Positions 1 through 6,557 are shown, numbered from the stretch's first letter. The stretch: DNA of 10,437 nucleotides from VFJL01 sp043752345 (GCA_043752345.1 JAYUYT010000110.1:1-10437), one strand, 5' to 3'. Notes: generated by a model from the letters alone, not told the origin. Program-made: numbers and translations.

Positions 1-7
1 GGCGGGA

Positions 8-59
8 ACAAAAAATGTAGACGCAGCATATGGCTGATATGTAAGGAAACATTTTTTGT
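8..59. repeat. 11-base inverted repeat upstream of the restriction-modification gene
   Basis: ACAAAAAATGT (8-18) and ACATTTTTTGT (49-59) are perfect inverted copies separated by 30 bases. A smaller pair, CATAT (27-31) and ATATG (37-41), is nested inside. The arms are AT-rich, so this is not a typical strong terminator. It could be a regulator-binding site or the end of an upstream element lying outside the window. Confidence 0.45.
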
Positions 60-134
60 GAGCAACAAAGTATTGTGACGAAATCTGGATTTTTAGAGGT
101 GCCCTTGCATCAAAGCAGCAACAAGGATAAACCC

Positions 135-3086
135 ATGCCCGCCCCGCAAACCGTCCTCACGCTAATTGAGAATTTCGAGCGCAATCTCGACGCGTACCGC
201 ACCGGGCAATACAACGAAACCCAGGTCAGGCGTGATTTCATCGACCCCATGTTCAGAGCACTCGGCTGGGACATGGACAACAGCCAGGGCTATGCGGAAG
301 CCTATCGCGATGTCATCCACGAAGACGCGATCAAGGTTGGCCTCTCCACCCGCGCACCGGATTACAGTTTTCGCATCGGCGGGCATCGCAAATTCTTCCT
401 CGAAGCCAAGAAGCCGTCGGTCAATGTCAAAGAGGCTATCGAACCGGCCTTCCAGGTACGCCGCTATGCGTGGTCGGCCAAACTGCCGCTGTCCATCGTC
501 ACCGATTTTGAAGAATTCGCCATTTATGACTGCCGCCAGAAGCCCGATAAAAGCGACAAGGCCAGTCAGTCACGGCTGTTCTACTGCACCTTCCGCGACT
601 ACCCGGAAAAGTGGGACGAGATCGCCGCGATCTTCTCCAAGGATGCGGTACTCAAAGGCTCGTTCGACAAATACGCCAGCAGCACCAAAGGCAAACGCGG
701 CACCACCGCAGTAGACAGCGCGTTCCTGGCAGAGATCGAAGGCTGGCGCGATCTGCTCGCGCGCAATATCGCGTTGCGCAACACCAGCTTGTCCCAGCGC
801 GAACTCAACTTCGCCGTGCAGCAAACCATAGACCGCATTATTTTCCTGCGCATCTGCGAAGACCGAGGCATCGAGCCTTACGGCAAACTGATGGCCCTGC
901 AGAATGGCGTCAATGTTTACGACCGCCTGCGCGGACTGTTCCGTTCGGCGGATGAGCGCTACAACTCTGGCCTGTTCCACTTCACGCAAGAGAAGGGCCG
1001 TGCCGGTGCGCCGGACGAATTGACGCTGCATCTGAGCATCGACGACAAGCCGCTCAAAGAGATTTTCAAAAACCTCTACTACCCGGATTGCCCCTACGAA
1101 TTTTCCGTGCTCGGCGCGGACATCCTCGGCAGCGTTTACGAACAATTTCTCGGCAAAGTCATCCGCCTGACCGCAGGCAACCGTGCTGTAGTCGAGGACA
1201 AACCGGAAGTGAAAAAAGCCGGTGGCGTGTTCTACACCCCCGCCTACATCGTGCAATACATCGTACAGCACACCGTCGGCAAACTGCTGGAGGGCAAGAG
1301 CAGCAAGCAGGTGGCAGGCATCACCATCCTCGACCCAGCATGCGGCTCGGGGTCGTTCCTGATCGGCGCATATCAATACCTGCTCGACTGGTATCTGGTG
1401 CGCTATGTGGCAGAAGGCGCAGAAAAGAACAGTAAGGGCAAAGCCGCGCGCCTCCGTCCCAGCAGCGCTTCCAGCGAATGGCGGCTGACCACGTCAGAAA
1501 AGAAACGCATCCTGCTCGATCATATTTATGGCGTGGATATCGACGCGCAGGCGGTGGAAGTCACCAAGCTCTCGCTGCTGCTCAAAGTGCTGGAAGGTGA
1601 ATCCGGCGAATCGCTGAATAGCCAGATGAAACTGTTTCACGAGCGCGTGCTGCCCGATCTGGATCGCAACATCCAATGCGGCAACTCGCTCATCGGCCCG
1701 GATTTCTATGACGGCCAACTCGACTTAGACGCCGAGACCGCGCAGCGCATCAACGCGTTCGACTGGCACGCCGCGTTTCCGCAGGTCTTTCAAATCCCCC
1801 CTAGCCCCCCTTTTTCAAAGGGGGGGAAACCCCAACTCCAACCCCAACCCCAGCTCCAACCCCATCCCCAACCCCATCCCCCTTTGAAAAAGGGGGAGGA
1901 GCGCAGCGGAGGGGGATTTGATGTGGTGATTGGCAATCCACCTTATGGCGCATCTTTCTCCGCTATTGAAGCAGCCTACTTTCAAAATAACTATAGCGTG
2001 TGGCGAGGCGTGAAAGATGTTTATGCCTTGTTTATTGAAAATGCTATAAAGGTTGCTCGCAAAGCCGGATCGGCTTCCTTCATCGTGCCATCTGCTTGGT
2101 TAGGAGGCCCTGATTACAGAATGTTAAGAAGCTTCCTTCTTAACTATCGACTAGATGAGATCGTTTCGCTTCCATTCGATGTGTTTGCTGATGCATATGT
2201 TGATACAGCAATTTTTGTTGCATCTTCTAGTAAGCCGAAAAACGATCATATTGTAAAAACATTCTCTTTTTCAAAAAAAGAAAAGATCTCAGCAATCACT
2301 CTCACTGAGAAAAATTATCATGAAATCACTCAGAGATCATGGGCAGAAGAAAACGACAATAAATTTATCCTGGATGTTGGTGCCTTGGCCTTGGTAAAAA
2401 GCATTCGAACCAATAACACGTCGTCATTCTCCGATGCTTTCGCAATGAAACGTGGTGTTCTGTTTGACAAAGAGCATCTCACAACAAAGAAAATTTCATC
2501 ACTCAGTCATCTTTATTTTGAGGGCAATGTTTACCGATATACGCTGAACTACAAGGCTCCTCAGTGGATAGAATTCGGCAATCAAATGAAAGAATGTCCG
2601 AAAGAGTTTTATTGGTTTGAAGGAAAACGATTGCTTCTCCGCCGATTGGTAAATCGCCAACAACGGTTAATGGCAACGCTGGCAACTGACACTTTTATTA
2701 CCAATAAAAATCTTTATAGCATCGTTCCAAAAGATGGCTACTCTGCTGAATTATTGCTGGGGCTGCTTAATAGCAAGCTAATTTCTCATCTCTATATTCA
2801 TCAGGTATCACAAGCAACGAAGGACGATTTTCCACAAGTCACCATCAAAGATATTTTGTCGCTGCCTTTTCCTTCGCGATCTACTCAAATAACCTCACAC
2901 GACAAACTCGTCACGCTAGTCGACAAAATGCTCGCGCTGCACCAACAATTCGCTGCCGCGAAAACTCCGCAAGACACCGCCCTGCTGCAACGCCAGATAG
3001 ATGCTACCGACCGGCAGATCGATCAATTGGTGTACGCGCTCTACGTCCTCACCGATGAAGAAATCGCGCTAATTGAAAAAACATAG
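135..3086 (+). CDS. Type IIG restriction-modification enzyme (fused endonuclease, N6-adenine methyltransferase and specificity domain)
   Basis: Single-chain enzyme expected to methylate adenine in its target site and cut unmodified DNA. Numbering from the ATG at 135 (983 aa): a PD-(D/E)xK nuclease signature lies at residues 75-92 (PDYSF, then E90-x-K92 in FFLEAKKP). Methyltransferase motif X is VFYTP (365-369), the SAM-binding motif I is DPACGSG (400-406), motif II is YGVDID (465-470) and catalytic motif IV is NPPY (601-604). The C-terminal third resembles a TaqI-like/Eco57I-type target recognition region and ends in a helical tail (DRQIDQLVYALY). I prefer ATG 135 because AAGGA (123-127) lies 7 bases upstream and family members start near MPAPQTV; an in-frame GTG at 75 would add 20 unremarkable residues. 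No separate methylase or specificity gene is adjacent, as expected for type IIG. Oddities: an in-frame palindromic insertion at residues 553-595, and a sharply AT-richer segment after it. Whether the enzyme is active cannot be told from sequence. Confidence 0.9.
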   Translation: MPAPQTVLTLIENFERNLDAYRTGQYNETQVRRDFIDPMFRALGWDMDNSQGYAEAYRDVIHEDAIKVGLSTRAPDYSFRIGGHRKFFLEAKKPSVNVKEAIEPAFQVRRYAWSAKLPLSIVTDFEEFAIYDCRQKPDKSDKASQSRLFYCTFRDYPEKWDEIAAIFSKDAVLKGSFDKYASSTKGKRGTTAVDSAFLAEIEGWRDLLARNIALRNTSLSQRELNFAVQQTIDRIIFLRICEDRGIEPYGKLMALQNGVNVYDRLRGLFRSADERYNSGLFHFTQEKGRAGAPDELTLHLSIDDKPLKEIFKNLYYPDCPYEFSVLGADILGSVYEQFLGKVIRLTAGNRAVVEDKPEVKKAGGVFYTPAYIVQYIVQHTVGKLLEGKSSKQVAGITILDPACGSGSFLIGAYQYLLDWYLVRYVAEGAEKNSKGKAARLRPSSASSEWRLTTSEKKRILLDHIYGVDIDAQAVEVTKLSLLLKVLEGESGESLNSQMKLFHERVLPDLDRNIQCGNSLIGPDFYDGQLDLDAETAQRINAFDWHAAFPQVFQIPPSPPFSKGGKPQLQPQPQLQPHPQPHPPLKKGEERSGGGFDVVIGNPPYGASFSAIEAAYFQNNYSVWRGVKDVYALFIENAIKVARKAGSASFIVPSAWLGGPDYRMLRSFLLNYRLDEIVSLPFDVFADAYVDTAIFVASSSKPKNDHIVKTFSFSKKEKISAITLTEKNYHEITQRSWAEENDNKFILDVGALALVKSIRTNNTSSFSDAFAMKRGVLFDKEHLTTKKISSLSHLYFEGNVYRYTLNYKAPQWIEFGNQMKECPKEFYWFEGKRLLLRRLVNRQQRLMATLATDTFITNKNLYSIVPKDGYSAELLLGLLNSKLISHLYIHQVSQATKDDFPQVTIKDILSLPFPSRSTQITSHDKLVTLVDKMLALHQQFAAAKTPQDTALLQRQIDATDRQIDQLVYALYVLTDEEIALIEKT
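1791..1920. repeat. Palindromic MITE-like element inserted in frame in the restriction-modification gene
   Basis: The ends are perfect 10-base inverted repeats, CAAATCCCCC (1791-1800) and GGGGGATTTG (1911-1920). Just inside each end lies a hairpin: C6-TTT, loop TTC, AAA-G6 at 1805-1825, and C5-TTT, loop GAA, AAA-G5 at 1878-1896. The two hairpins are inverted copies of each other. A run of 6-base units fills the centre. The element is read through as 43 residues, rich in P, Q and H, between FPQVF and DVVIGNPPY. No target-site duplication is evident. The C-run/TTTTTCAAA/G-run core resembles dispersed palindromic repeats I associate with betaproteobacteria and cyanobacteria; family membership is recalled, not searched. 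Confidence 0.8.
1828..1881. repeat. Nine tandem 6-base units (AACCCC type)
   Basis: Nine consecutive hexamers of the form AACCCC, with variants AACTCC, AGCTCC and ATCCCC, fill the centre of the palindromic element. They encode alternating proline and glutamine or histidine residues. Because the unit is two codons long, gain or loss of copies would change linker length without shifting the frame. Confidence 0.8.
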
Positions 3087-3223
3087 GGTGCATTGGCATT
3101 CTGAATTAGCGAGCCAACCGAAACTCGAATGTTTTTAGCATATTGCTCCCTAGAGTGACGGTCGCAGATCGACACATTCCAGACGATTGAGTTTCCCGGT
3201 AATGGACATTCAATGTTTTAATT

Positions 3224-3250
3224 AGCGACTACCCATCCGGGGCAGCCGCT
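3224..3250 (-). terminator. Hairpin downstream of the HDOD-GAF gene, possible 3' end signal
   Basis: Read on the minus strand, an 11-pair stem forms around a 5-base loop (3235-3239), with nine Watson-Crick and two G-U pairs. On the plus strand those two pairs would be A-C mismatches, so the structure suits the minus-strand transcript, ending about 15 bases past the HDOD-GAF stop. No U-run follows, so intrinsic termination is doubtful. The rest of 3087-3264 shows nothing I recognise. Confidence 0.3.
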
Positions 3251-3264
3251 TGTTGGTTTAAGGT

Positions 3265-4689
3265 TTATTTTGAACCCAAAGACTGCATCAAACTATCCCT
3301 GAGCGAGCTCATCAGCACCACCTCCTCTTGTTCGACCATCTCTTTTGTACCCTTCCTAAAGTCGCCATACAGTAGGCCGATGGGACGCCCATTCAGATTC
3401 ATCGGCAGCAAGATGAAAGCGCGGACATCCGGTAGGGTTTCGGTAAGCCAAGACGGTATGCTTACCATCGACTTCGGCCCCGCAACGTCTCTGATAAACA
3501 CATCTGCATTGTTGAGCAGCGCCAGGTGGAATACATCCGCTGCGTAGGCCTCTGGGAAATAAAGATTTGACAGCGCTTCGGGCATCGCATTACCAAAACC
3601 CACCTTACCCTTTAAGGCATTGCCATCACGCAGGAAAGCGGCGACACGGTTGAAACCCATGCTGCTATACATGGTTTCGAGCACCAGGTTTAATGCATTA
3701 CCAAAATTTTCGCCTCTAGCCAGCGAGTTGGTGATCTCACGCACACCGTCAGTCAGTTGCTTGATGGAATCGGCCGGCTTGTCATGCGACCCGCTGACAG
3801 CCTTTAGAATGGATGGCTCCATTGCATCGTTGATTGCGAGATCGATTGACTCCGTGATGGTTTCGACCGGAACTAACAAAGCGCTACTGTAAAGGAGCGT
3901 GAGTTCCGTCAAATGGTCAACAGCATCCTTTTTGGTTACTGCCGCCGCTGCCTCCCCGGCAAGGTTGGCCATCACTCTGAGCCAACCTGGAGAGCCGGGA
4001 ATACTGGTCTCAACAATTGAAGACGGACTCATCATGCTGGTGGCAATTTTCTGGGGAAGGCACCAGTTTTTAGCGATTTCTTGTGAAATTTCGTCCAGCG
4101 ACACACCGATGATTTTCAGTGCGGCCTCATTCTCTGACAAGGATTCATCTGCAGAAACTTTCTTTATTCTGGACCACTTATCGGGAAAGTAGAACACAAC
4201 AAGCAAACGGCCCAGATGATGCATAAGCGCGCAAACAACCGCTTCTTCGGCATTTTTTATGCGGGTCTTCGCCGCAATCTTTCTGGCAATATCGCCAGCC
4301 AGTAGCGCCCGTGTCATTTCCGCGCGAGCCGCTGCAGAATCGGACGCGTTGATGGAAAGCGTATCCAGCAACCGCACGCTCAGTACCAGATACGTGAGAG
4401 CCTCAAGTCCGATGATCATGGCAGCCTTGCTGATGGTCGTTATTTCCTCACCTGTTGATGAATACACGGCGGAGTTGGCCAGCCGGATTACTTTTTGCGT
4501 CAAGGCAAAGTCGCTTAATATGATGCCGGTGATATCCGAGACATTAAAATTCTCGTCCTGTGTCGTTTTGCAAAAATCTCGCACCGATTTCGACAGGGCG
4601 GGAAAGTCCCCCTTTTCTTCCATGCGCTTGTGTAAGAGCGCGAAGAATTCAGCTTCTCCATTATTAAGAGACGATGTCAGTATTGCCAC
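3265..4689 (-). CDS. HDOD domain protein with C-terminal GAF domain
   Basis: Cytoplasmic signalling protein of 474 aa. Residues about 25-250 match the HDOD output domain, a metal-independent relative of HD phosphohydrolases found in bacterial regulatory proteins. Recognisable stretches are ILSDFALTQKVIRLANSAVY (57-76) and ALMHHLGRLL (154-163). Residues about 315-470 look like a GAF sensor domain, with phrases such as AAFLRDGNALKGKVGFG and FILLPMNLNGRPIGLLYGDF. No DNA-binding, GGDEF or EAL domain is visible, so the output is unknown and probably protein-protein. The start is GTG at 4689, weakly supported by AAGAAG upstream. It follows the PAS gene on the same strand by 21 bases, which suggests one transcript in which the PAS protein supplies sensing. 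The domain call is firm; the ligand and partner are unknown. Confidence 0.85.
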   Translation of the reverse strand: MAILTSSLNNGEAEFFALLHKRMEEKGDFPALSKSVRDFCKTTQDENFNVSDITGIILSDFALTQKVIRLANSAVYSSTGEEITTISKAAMIIGLEALTYLVLSVRLLDTLSINASDSAAARAEMTRALLAGDIARKIAAKTRIKNAEEAVVCALMHHLGRLLVVFYFPDKWSRIKKVSADESLSENEAALKIIGVSLDEISQEIAKNWCLPQKIATSMMSPSSIVETSIPGSPGWLRVMANLAGEAAAAVTKKDAVDHLTELTLLYSSALLVPVETITESIDLAINDAMEPSILKAVSGSHDKPADSIKQLTDGVREITNSLARGENFGNALNLVLETMYSSMGFNRVAAFLRDGNALKGKVGFGNAMPEALSNLYFPEAYAADVFHLALLNNADVFIRDVAGPKSMVSIPSWLTETLPDVRAFILLPMNLNGRPIGLLYGDFRKGTKEMVEQEEVVLMSSLRDSLMQSLGSK

Positions 4690-4710
4690 GGTATGAGTTC
4701 TTCTTGATAG

Positions 4711-5067
4711 TTACTTCACCTGCTCGCTCATGTCGTGCAGCTCGCACTGCAGCAACATGCGGCGACCATGTGCAGCATCAGTTATATCAATTTCGACGGG
4801 AAATGTTGTTCCGTCTTTGCGCCGGATGACCGACTCGAAACGGGACGCTTGGTTGTACAAGTGCAACCCGACCATTGTCATGAATTTATCAGGATCAATC
4901 AGCACATCTAGATCTGCGATAGCATGCGCAACCAGTTCTTCTCTGGAATAGCCGAGACTGCAGCAGCAATGCTCGTCTGCATAGGCCACTCTCCCATTCC
5001 CGTCCAGATAGAACAGAGGATTGCGGTTACCCTTGGCTGATGCTCTGAGATGGCTTTGTTTTTTCAT
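4711..5067 (-). CDS. Small single-domain PAS sensor protein
   Basis: From ATG 5067 this encodes 118 aa, essentially one PAS domain: NPLFYLDGNGRVAYA (about 16-30), LGYSREELV (38-46), FESVIRRKDGTTFPVEIDIT (77-96) and a closing MLLQCELHDMSEQV. PAS domains sense small molecules, redox state or light, or mediate dimerisation. Three consecutive cysteines (34-36) fall just before the LGYS helix, where a residue is often conserved for cofactor or fold. No output domain is attached, so it probably acts through the HDOD-GAF protein encoded 21 bases downstream. Start choice is uncertain: the frame stays open to a TTG at 5187, which would add 40 residues without PAS similarity. An AAGGAG lies 17 bases before ATG 5067, which is too far to be convincing. 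Confidence 0.75.
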   Translation of the reverse strand: MKKQSHLRASAKGNRNPLFYLDGNGRVAYADEHCCCSLGYSREELVAHAIADLDVLIDPDKFMTMVGLHLYNQASRFESVIRRKDGTTFPVEIDITDAAHGRRMLLQCELHDMSEQVK

Positions 5068-5245
5068 ATTGACTGCTCTACAAGCTCCTTGAGTATCGGC
5101 GTTCCCAAATATTTCATTTTCATTTACAACCACACTAACCAGGAACGTATTCCCAGGCCGACACTTCGCACAATCAAGTGCTGACAACCTGTTCGTTAAA
5201 TTGCCGCCAGGGATAAATCGTAATTGGAATCGCGCCGCTTAGACT

Positions 5246-5500
5246 TTAGAAGCAGGGAATTGTGCTGGATAAGCCAGCATACTGATGTAGGAATTTACCT
5301 ATTATTTCGTAGGAATACGGTAGGAAAGGAGTAGGCGGCAAGAATTCGCTTGAAAGCAAGTCCCAACCATTAGTGTTCGCAGACTTCCTGTTTGTACCGA
5401 CCGACTCCTTTGCCGCGATGCTGGCGGACGATGGGTTGTCGTAAGTACGACCGTTGAACTCGATACCGCTGGTGGATATGATTGCCTCGAAACTGGCAAT
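5246..5500 (-). pseudogene. Gene fragment resembling a RAMA-domain (restriction/methylase-associated) C-terminus
   Basis: On the minus strand a frame runs from the stop at 5501-5503 to a TAA at 5246-5248. No ATG, GTG or TTG precedes its recognisable part. It contains SGIEFNGRTYDNPSSA followed about 22 residues later by NGWD. This order (strand, FNGxxY, xPSSA, NGW) matches the RAMA domain, found at the end of restriction and methylase-associated proteins. Family recall is the only support and the match is short. The fragment loses its N-terminal side exactly where the ParD promoter region begins, which suggests that insertion or recombination truncated an older gene. It occupies most of the 484-base stretch between the PAS and ParD genes. 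Confidence 0.45.
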
Positions 5501-5520
5501 TTATGGCATAAACTGCCATA
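5494..5520 (+). promoter_or_regulatory. Putative ParD operator (phased TGGCA half-sites)
   Basis: TATGGCA (5502-5508) and TGCCATA (5514-5520) form a perfect 7-base inverted repeat around TAAAC. A third half-site, TGGCA at 5494, precedes them. The three half-sites start at 5494, 5504 and 5514, one helical turn apart. The position, 32 bases before the ParD start, fits an autoregulatory site for a ribbon-helix-helix antitoxin. Confidence 0.5.
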
Positions 5521-5551
5521 CTGTTATTGATATTCCTTTGGGAAAATTACC

Positions 5552-5827
5552 ATGTCCATGAACGTATCTTTGCCCCCCGAATTAGAAGCGCGCGTTCGTC
5601 AGCGCGTCGAATCCGGTATGTATGGTTCCGCCAGCGAGGTCATTCGTGAGGCGTTGCGGCTATTCGAAGCATATGAGCAGGTTAAAACGGCCAAGCTTGA
5701 TAGTTTACGCCAGGATATTGCCAAGGGTCTGGACGATATAAAGCATGGACGTGTAAAAGAGGTTGATTTTGCAAGTCTGAAGCAACAAGGCCGTCAGTCG
5801 CTAAAAACCCGCCGCGCAACTGCCTGA
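5552..5827 (+). CDS. parD: ParD-family antitoxin (ribbon-helix-helix)
   Basis: 91-aa antitoxin. The N-terminal half (NVSLPPELEARVRQRVESG, then YGSASEVIREALRLFE) is a ribbon-helix-helix fold typical of ParD: an initial beta strand for DNA contact and two helices for dimerisation. The C-terminal half (LDSLRQDIAKGLDDIKHGRV) is the toxin-binding tail. It should neutralise the adjacent ParE toxin and repress its own promoter. ATG 5552 is used; ATG 5558 is an equally possible start and gives a protein two residues shorter. The ribosome-binding site is weak (GGGA about 9 bases upstream). The toxin frame begins at the stop codon of this gene, the coupled arrangement usual for parDE. Full length and apparently intact. 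Confidence 0.9.
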   Translation: MSMNVSLPPELEARVRQRVESGMYGSASEVIREALRLFEAYEQVKTAKLDSLRQDIAKGLDDIKHGRVKEVDFASLKQQGRQSLKTRRATA

Positions 5828-6123
5828 TACCTCGCGTCCGCTATACCCAGTCAGCAGAAGCCGATCTTCTAGAGCTTTGGTTGAGTATTGCGGAAGATAA
5901 TCTGGTTGCAGCAGATAAATCCCTGGACTCGATTCAATCAACGGTTTCATTACTGGCCGCTCAGCCTGAAATGGGCAGGGTGCGCCCGGAACTGGCCGAT
6001 GGGCTGCGAAGCTTTTCGACTCGTACGCCATACATTATTTTCTATGTGCCAGATGAAGATGGGTTACTGATTGTTCGAGTGTTGCACCACGCCCGAGACA
6101 TTGATGCAGAATATTTTTCCTAG
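5827..6123 (+). CDS. parE: ParE/RelE-family toxin with non-canonical start (ATA)
   Basis: The frame gives a full-length ParE-like toxin of about 98 aa, from PRVRYTQSAEADLLELW through GRVRPELADGLRSF to the family-typical ending RVLHHARDIDAEYF. ParE toxins bind DNA gyrase and block replication, held in check by ParD. The family start would normally be an ATG overlapping the ParD stop, but the codon there is ATA (5827-5829). Between the in-frame stop at 5764 and a TTG at 5881 there is no ATG, GTG or TTG; CTG 5824 is the only other near-cognate codon. Starting at TTG 5881 would give 80 aa and remove the first strand and most of the first helix. The gene may be translated weakly by coupling, or may be a start-codon-null toxin. 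Confidence 0.75.
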   Translation: MPRVRYTQSAEADLLELWLSIAEDNLVAADKSLDSIQSTVSLLAAQPEMGRVRPELADGLRSFSTRTPYIIFYVPDEDGLLIVRVLHHARDIDAEYFS

Positions 6124-6241
6124 GTTATAGGTATCTGTGCTTCCCAGTGTTCAGACTTATCCTGTCTGATATGTCTTAATAATAAATAGGTTGGAACAAT
6201 CCAATCGAATCCTTTCTTTATTTCTGAAGCCTTGAATGTAG

Positions 6242-6270
6242 TTGACGGTGGTCATAAATTGAGCTACATT
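6242..6270 (+). promoter_or_regulatory. Promoter of the RelB/YafQ operon
   Basis: TTGACG (6242-6247) and TACATT (6265-6270), separated by 17 bases, are good matches to sigma-70 -35 and -10 elements. The -10 lies inside the palindromic operator, and the RelB start follows 27 bases after it. Confidence 0.6.
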
Positions 6271-6282
6271 GTGGCTCAATTT
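6256..6282 (+). promoter_or_regulatory. RelB operator palindrome
   Basis: AAATTGAGC (6256-6264) and GCTCAATTT (6274-6282) are perfect 9-base inverted repeats spaced by 9 bases, and they overlap the -10 element. A further ATTGAG half-site lies at 6289-6294, between the ribosome-binding site and the RelB start. The arrangement fits autorepression by the RelB-YafQ complex. Confidence 0.65.
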
Positions 6283-6296
6283 AGGAGGATTGAGAT

Positions 6297-6557
6297 ATGG
6301 CTACTAACACCGTTGTTCGTGCGCGTATTGATGAGCACATCAAAGAAGAGGCGACCATTGTCCTGGCGGCGATGGGGCTGACTGTTTCTGATGCTTTCCG
6401 CATCATGCTGACCCGCGTGGCGAGGGAAAAGGCGTTGCCGTTTGAACCGCTGATCCCCAATGAAAAAACCATGCAAGCGATAAAAGCTGCACGCAGTAGT
6501 AAAAGAATGGAGAAAGTCACGCTTGATCAACTTGCGGATGAATGGCGTAAGGCGTGA
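6297..6557 (+). CDS. relB: RelB/DinJ-family antitoxin
   Basis: 86-aa antitoxin. The N-terminus (NTVVRARIDEHIKEEATIVL, then MGLTVSDAFRIMLTRVAREK) is the ribbon-helix-helix domain of the RelB/DinJ family, followed by PFEPLIPN and a C-terminal toxin-wrapping helix (KVTLDQLADEW). It should bind and inactivate the YafQ-like toxin and repress the operon. AGGAGG at 6283-6288, 8 bases before ATG 6297, is the best ribosome-binding site in the window. The stop codon overlaps the toxin start. Intact. Confidence 0.92.
   Translation: MATNTVVRARIDEHIKEEATIVLAAMGLTVSDAFRIMLTRVAREKALPFEPLIPNEKTMQAIKAARSSKRMEKVTLDQLADEWRKA

Noticed and set aside
75..134. GTG at 75 as start of the restriction-modification enzyme
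   Set aside because: The ATG at 135 has AAGGA at good spacing and matches the usual start of the family; the extra 20 residues show no family similarity.
570..1376. Long minus-strand frame of 268 codons
   Set aside because: It is antisense to the nuclease/methyltransferase region, which carries clear motifs on the plus strand.
1828..1881. CRISPR-like array from the repeated hexamers
   Set aside because: Units are 6 bases and contiguous, with no spacers; this is a simple tandem repeat.
5302..5499. 65-residue minus-strand frame with an ATG or alternative start
   Set aside because: Its product is Ser/Arg-rich with no family resemblance, whereas the overlapping frame on the same strand carries the RAMA-like motifs.
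6151..6169. TCAGAC/GTCTGA hairpin after ParE as a terminator
   Set aside because: The stem is short, the loop has 7 bases and no T-run follows.
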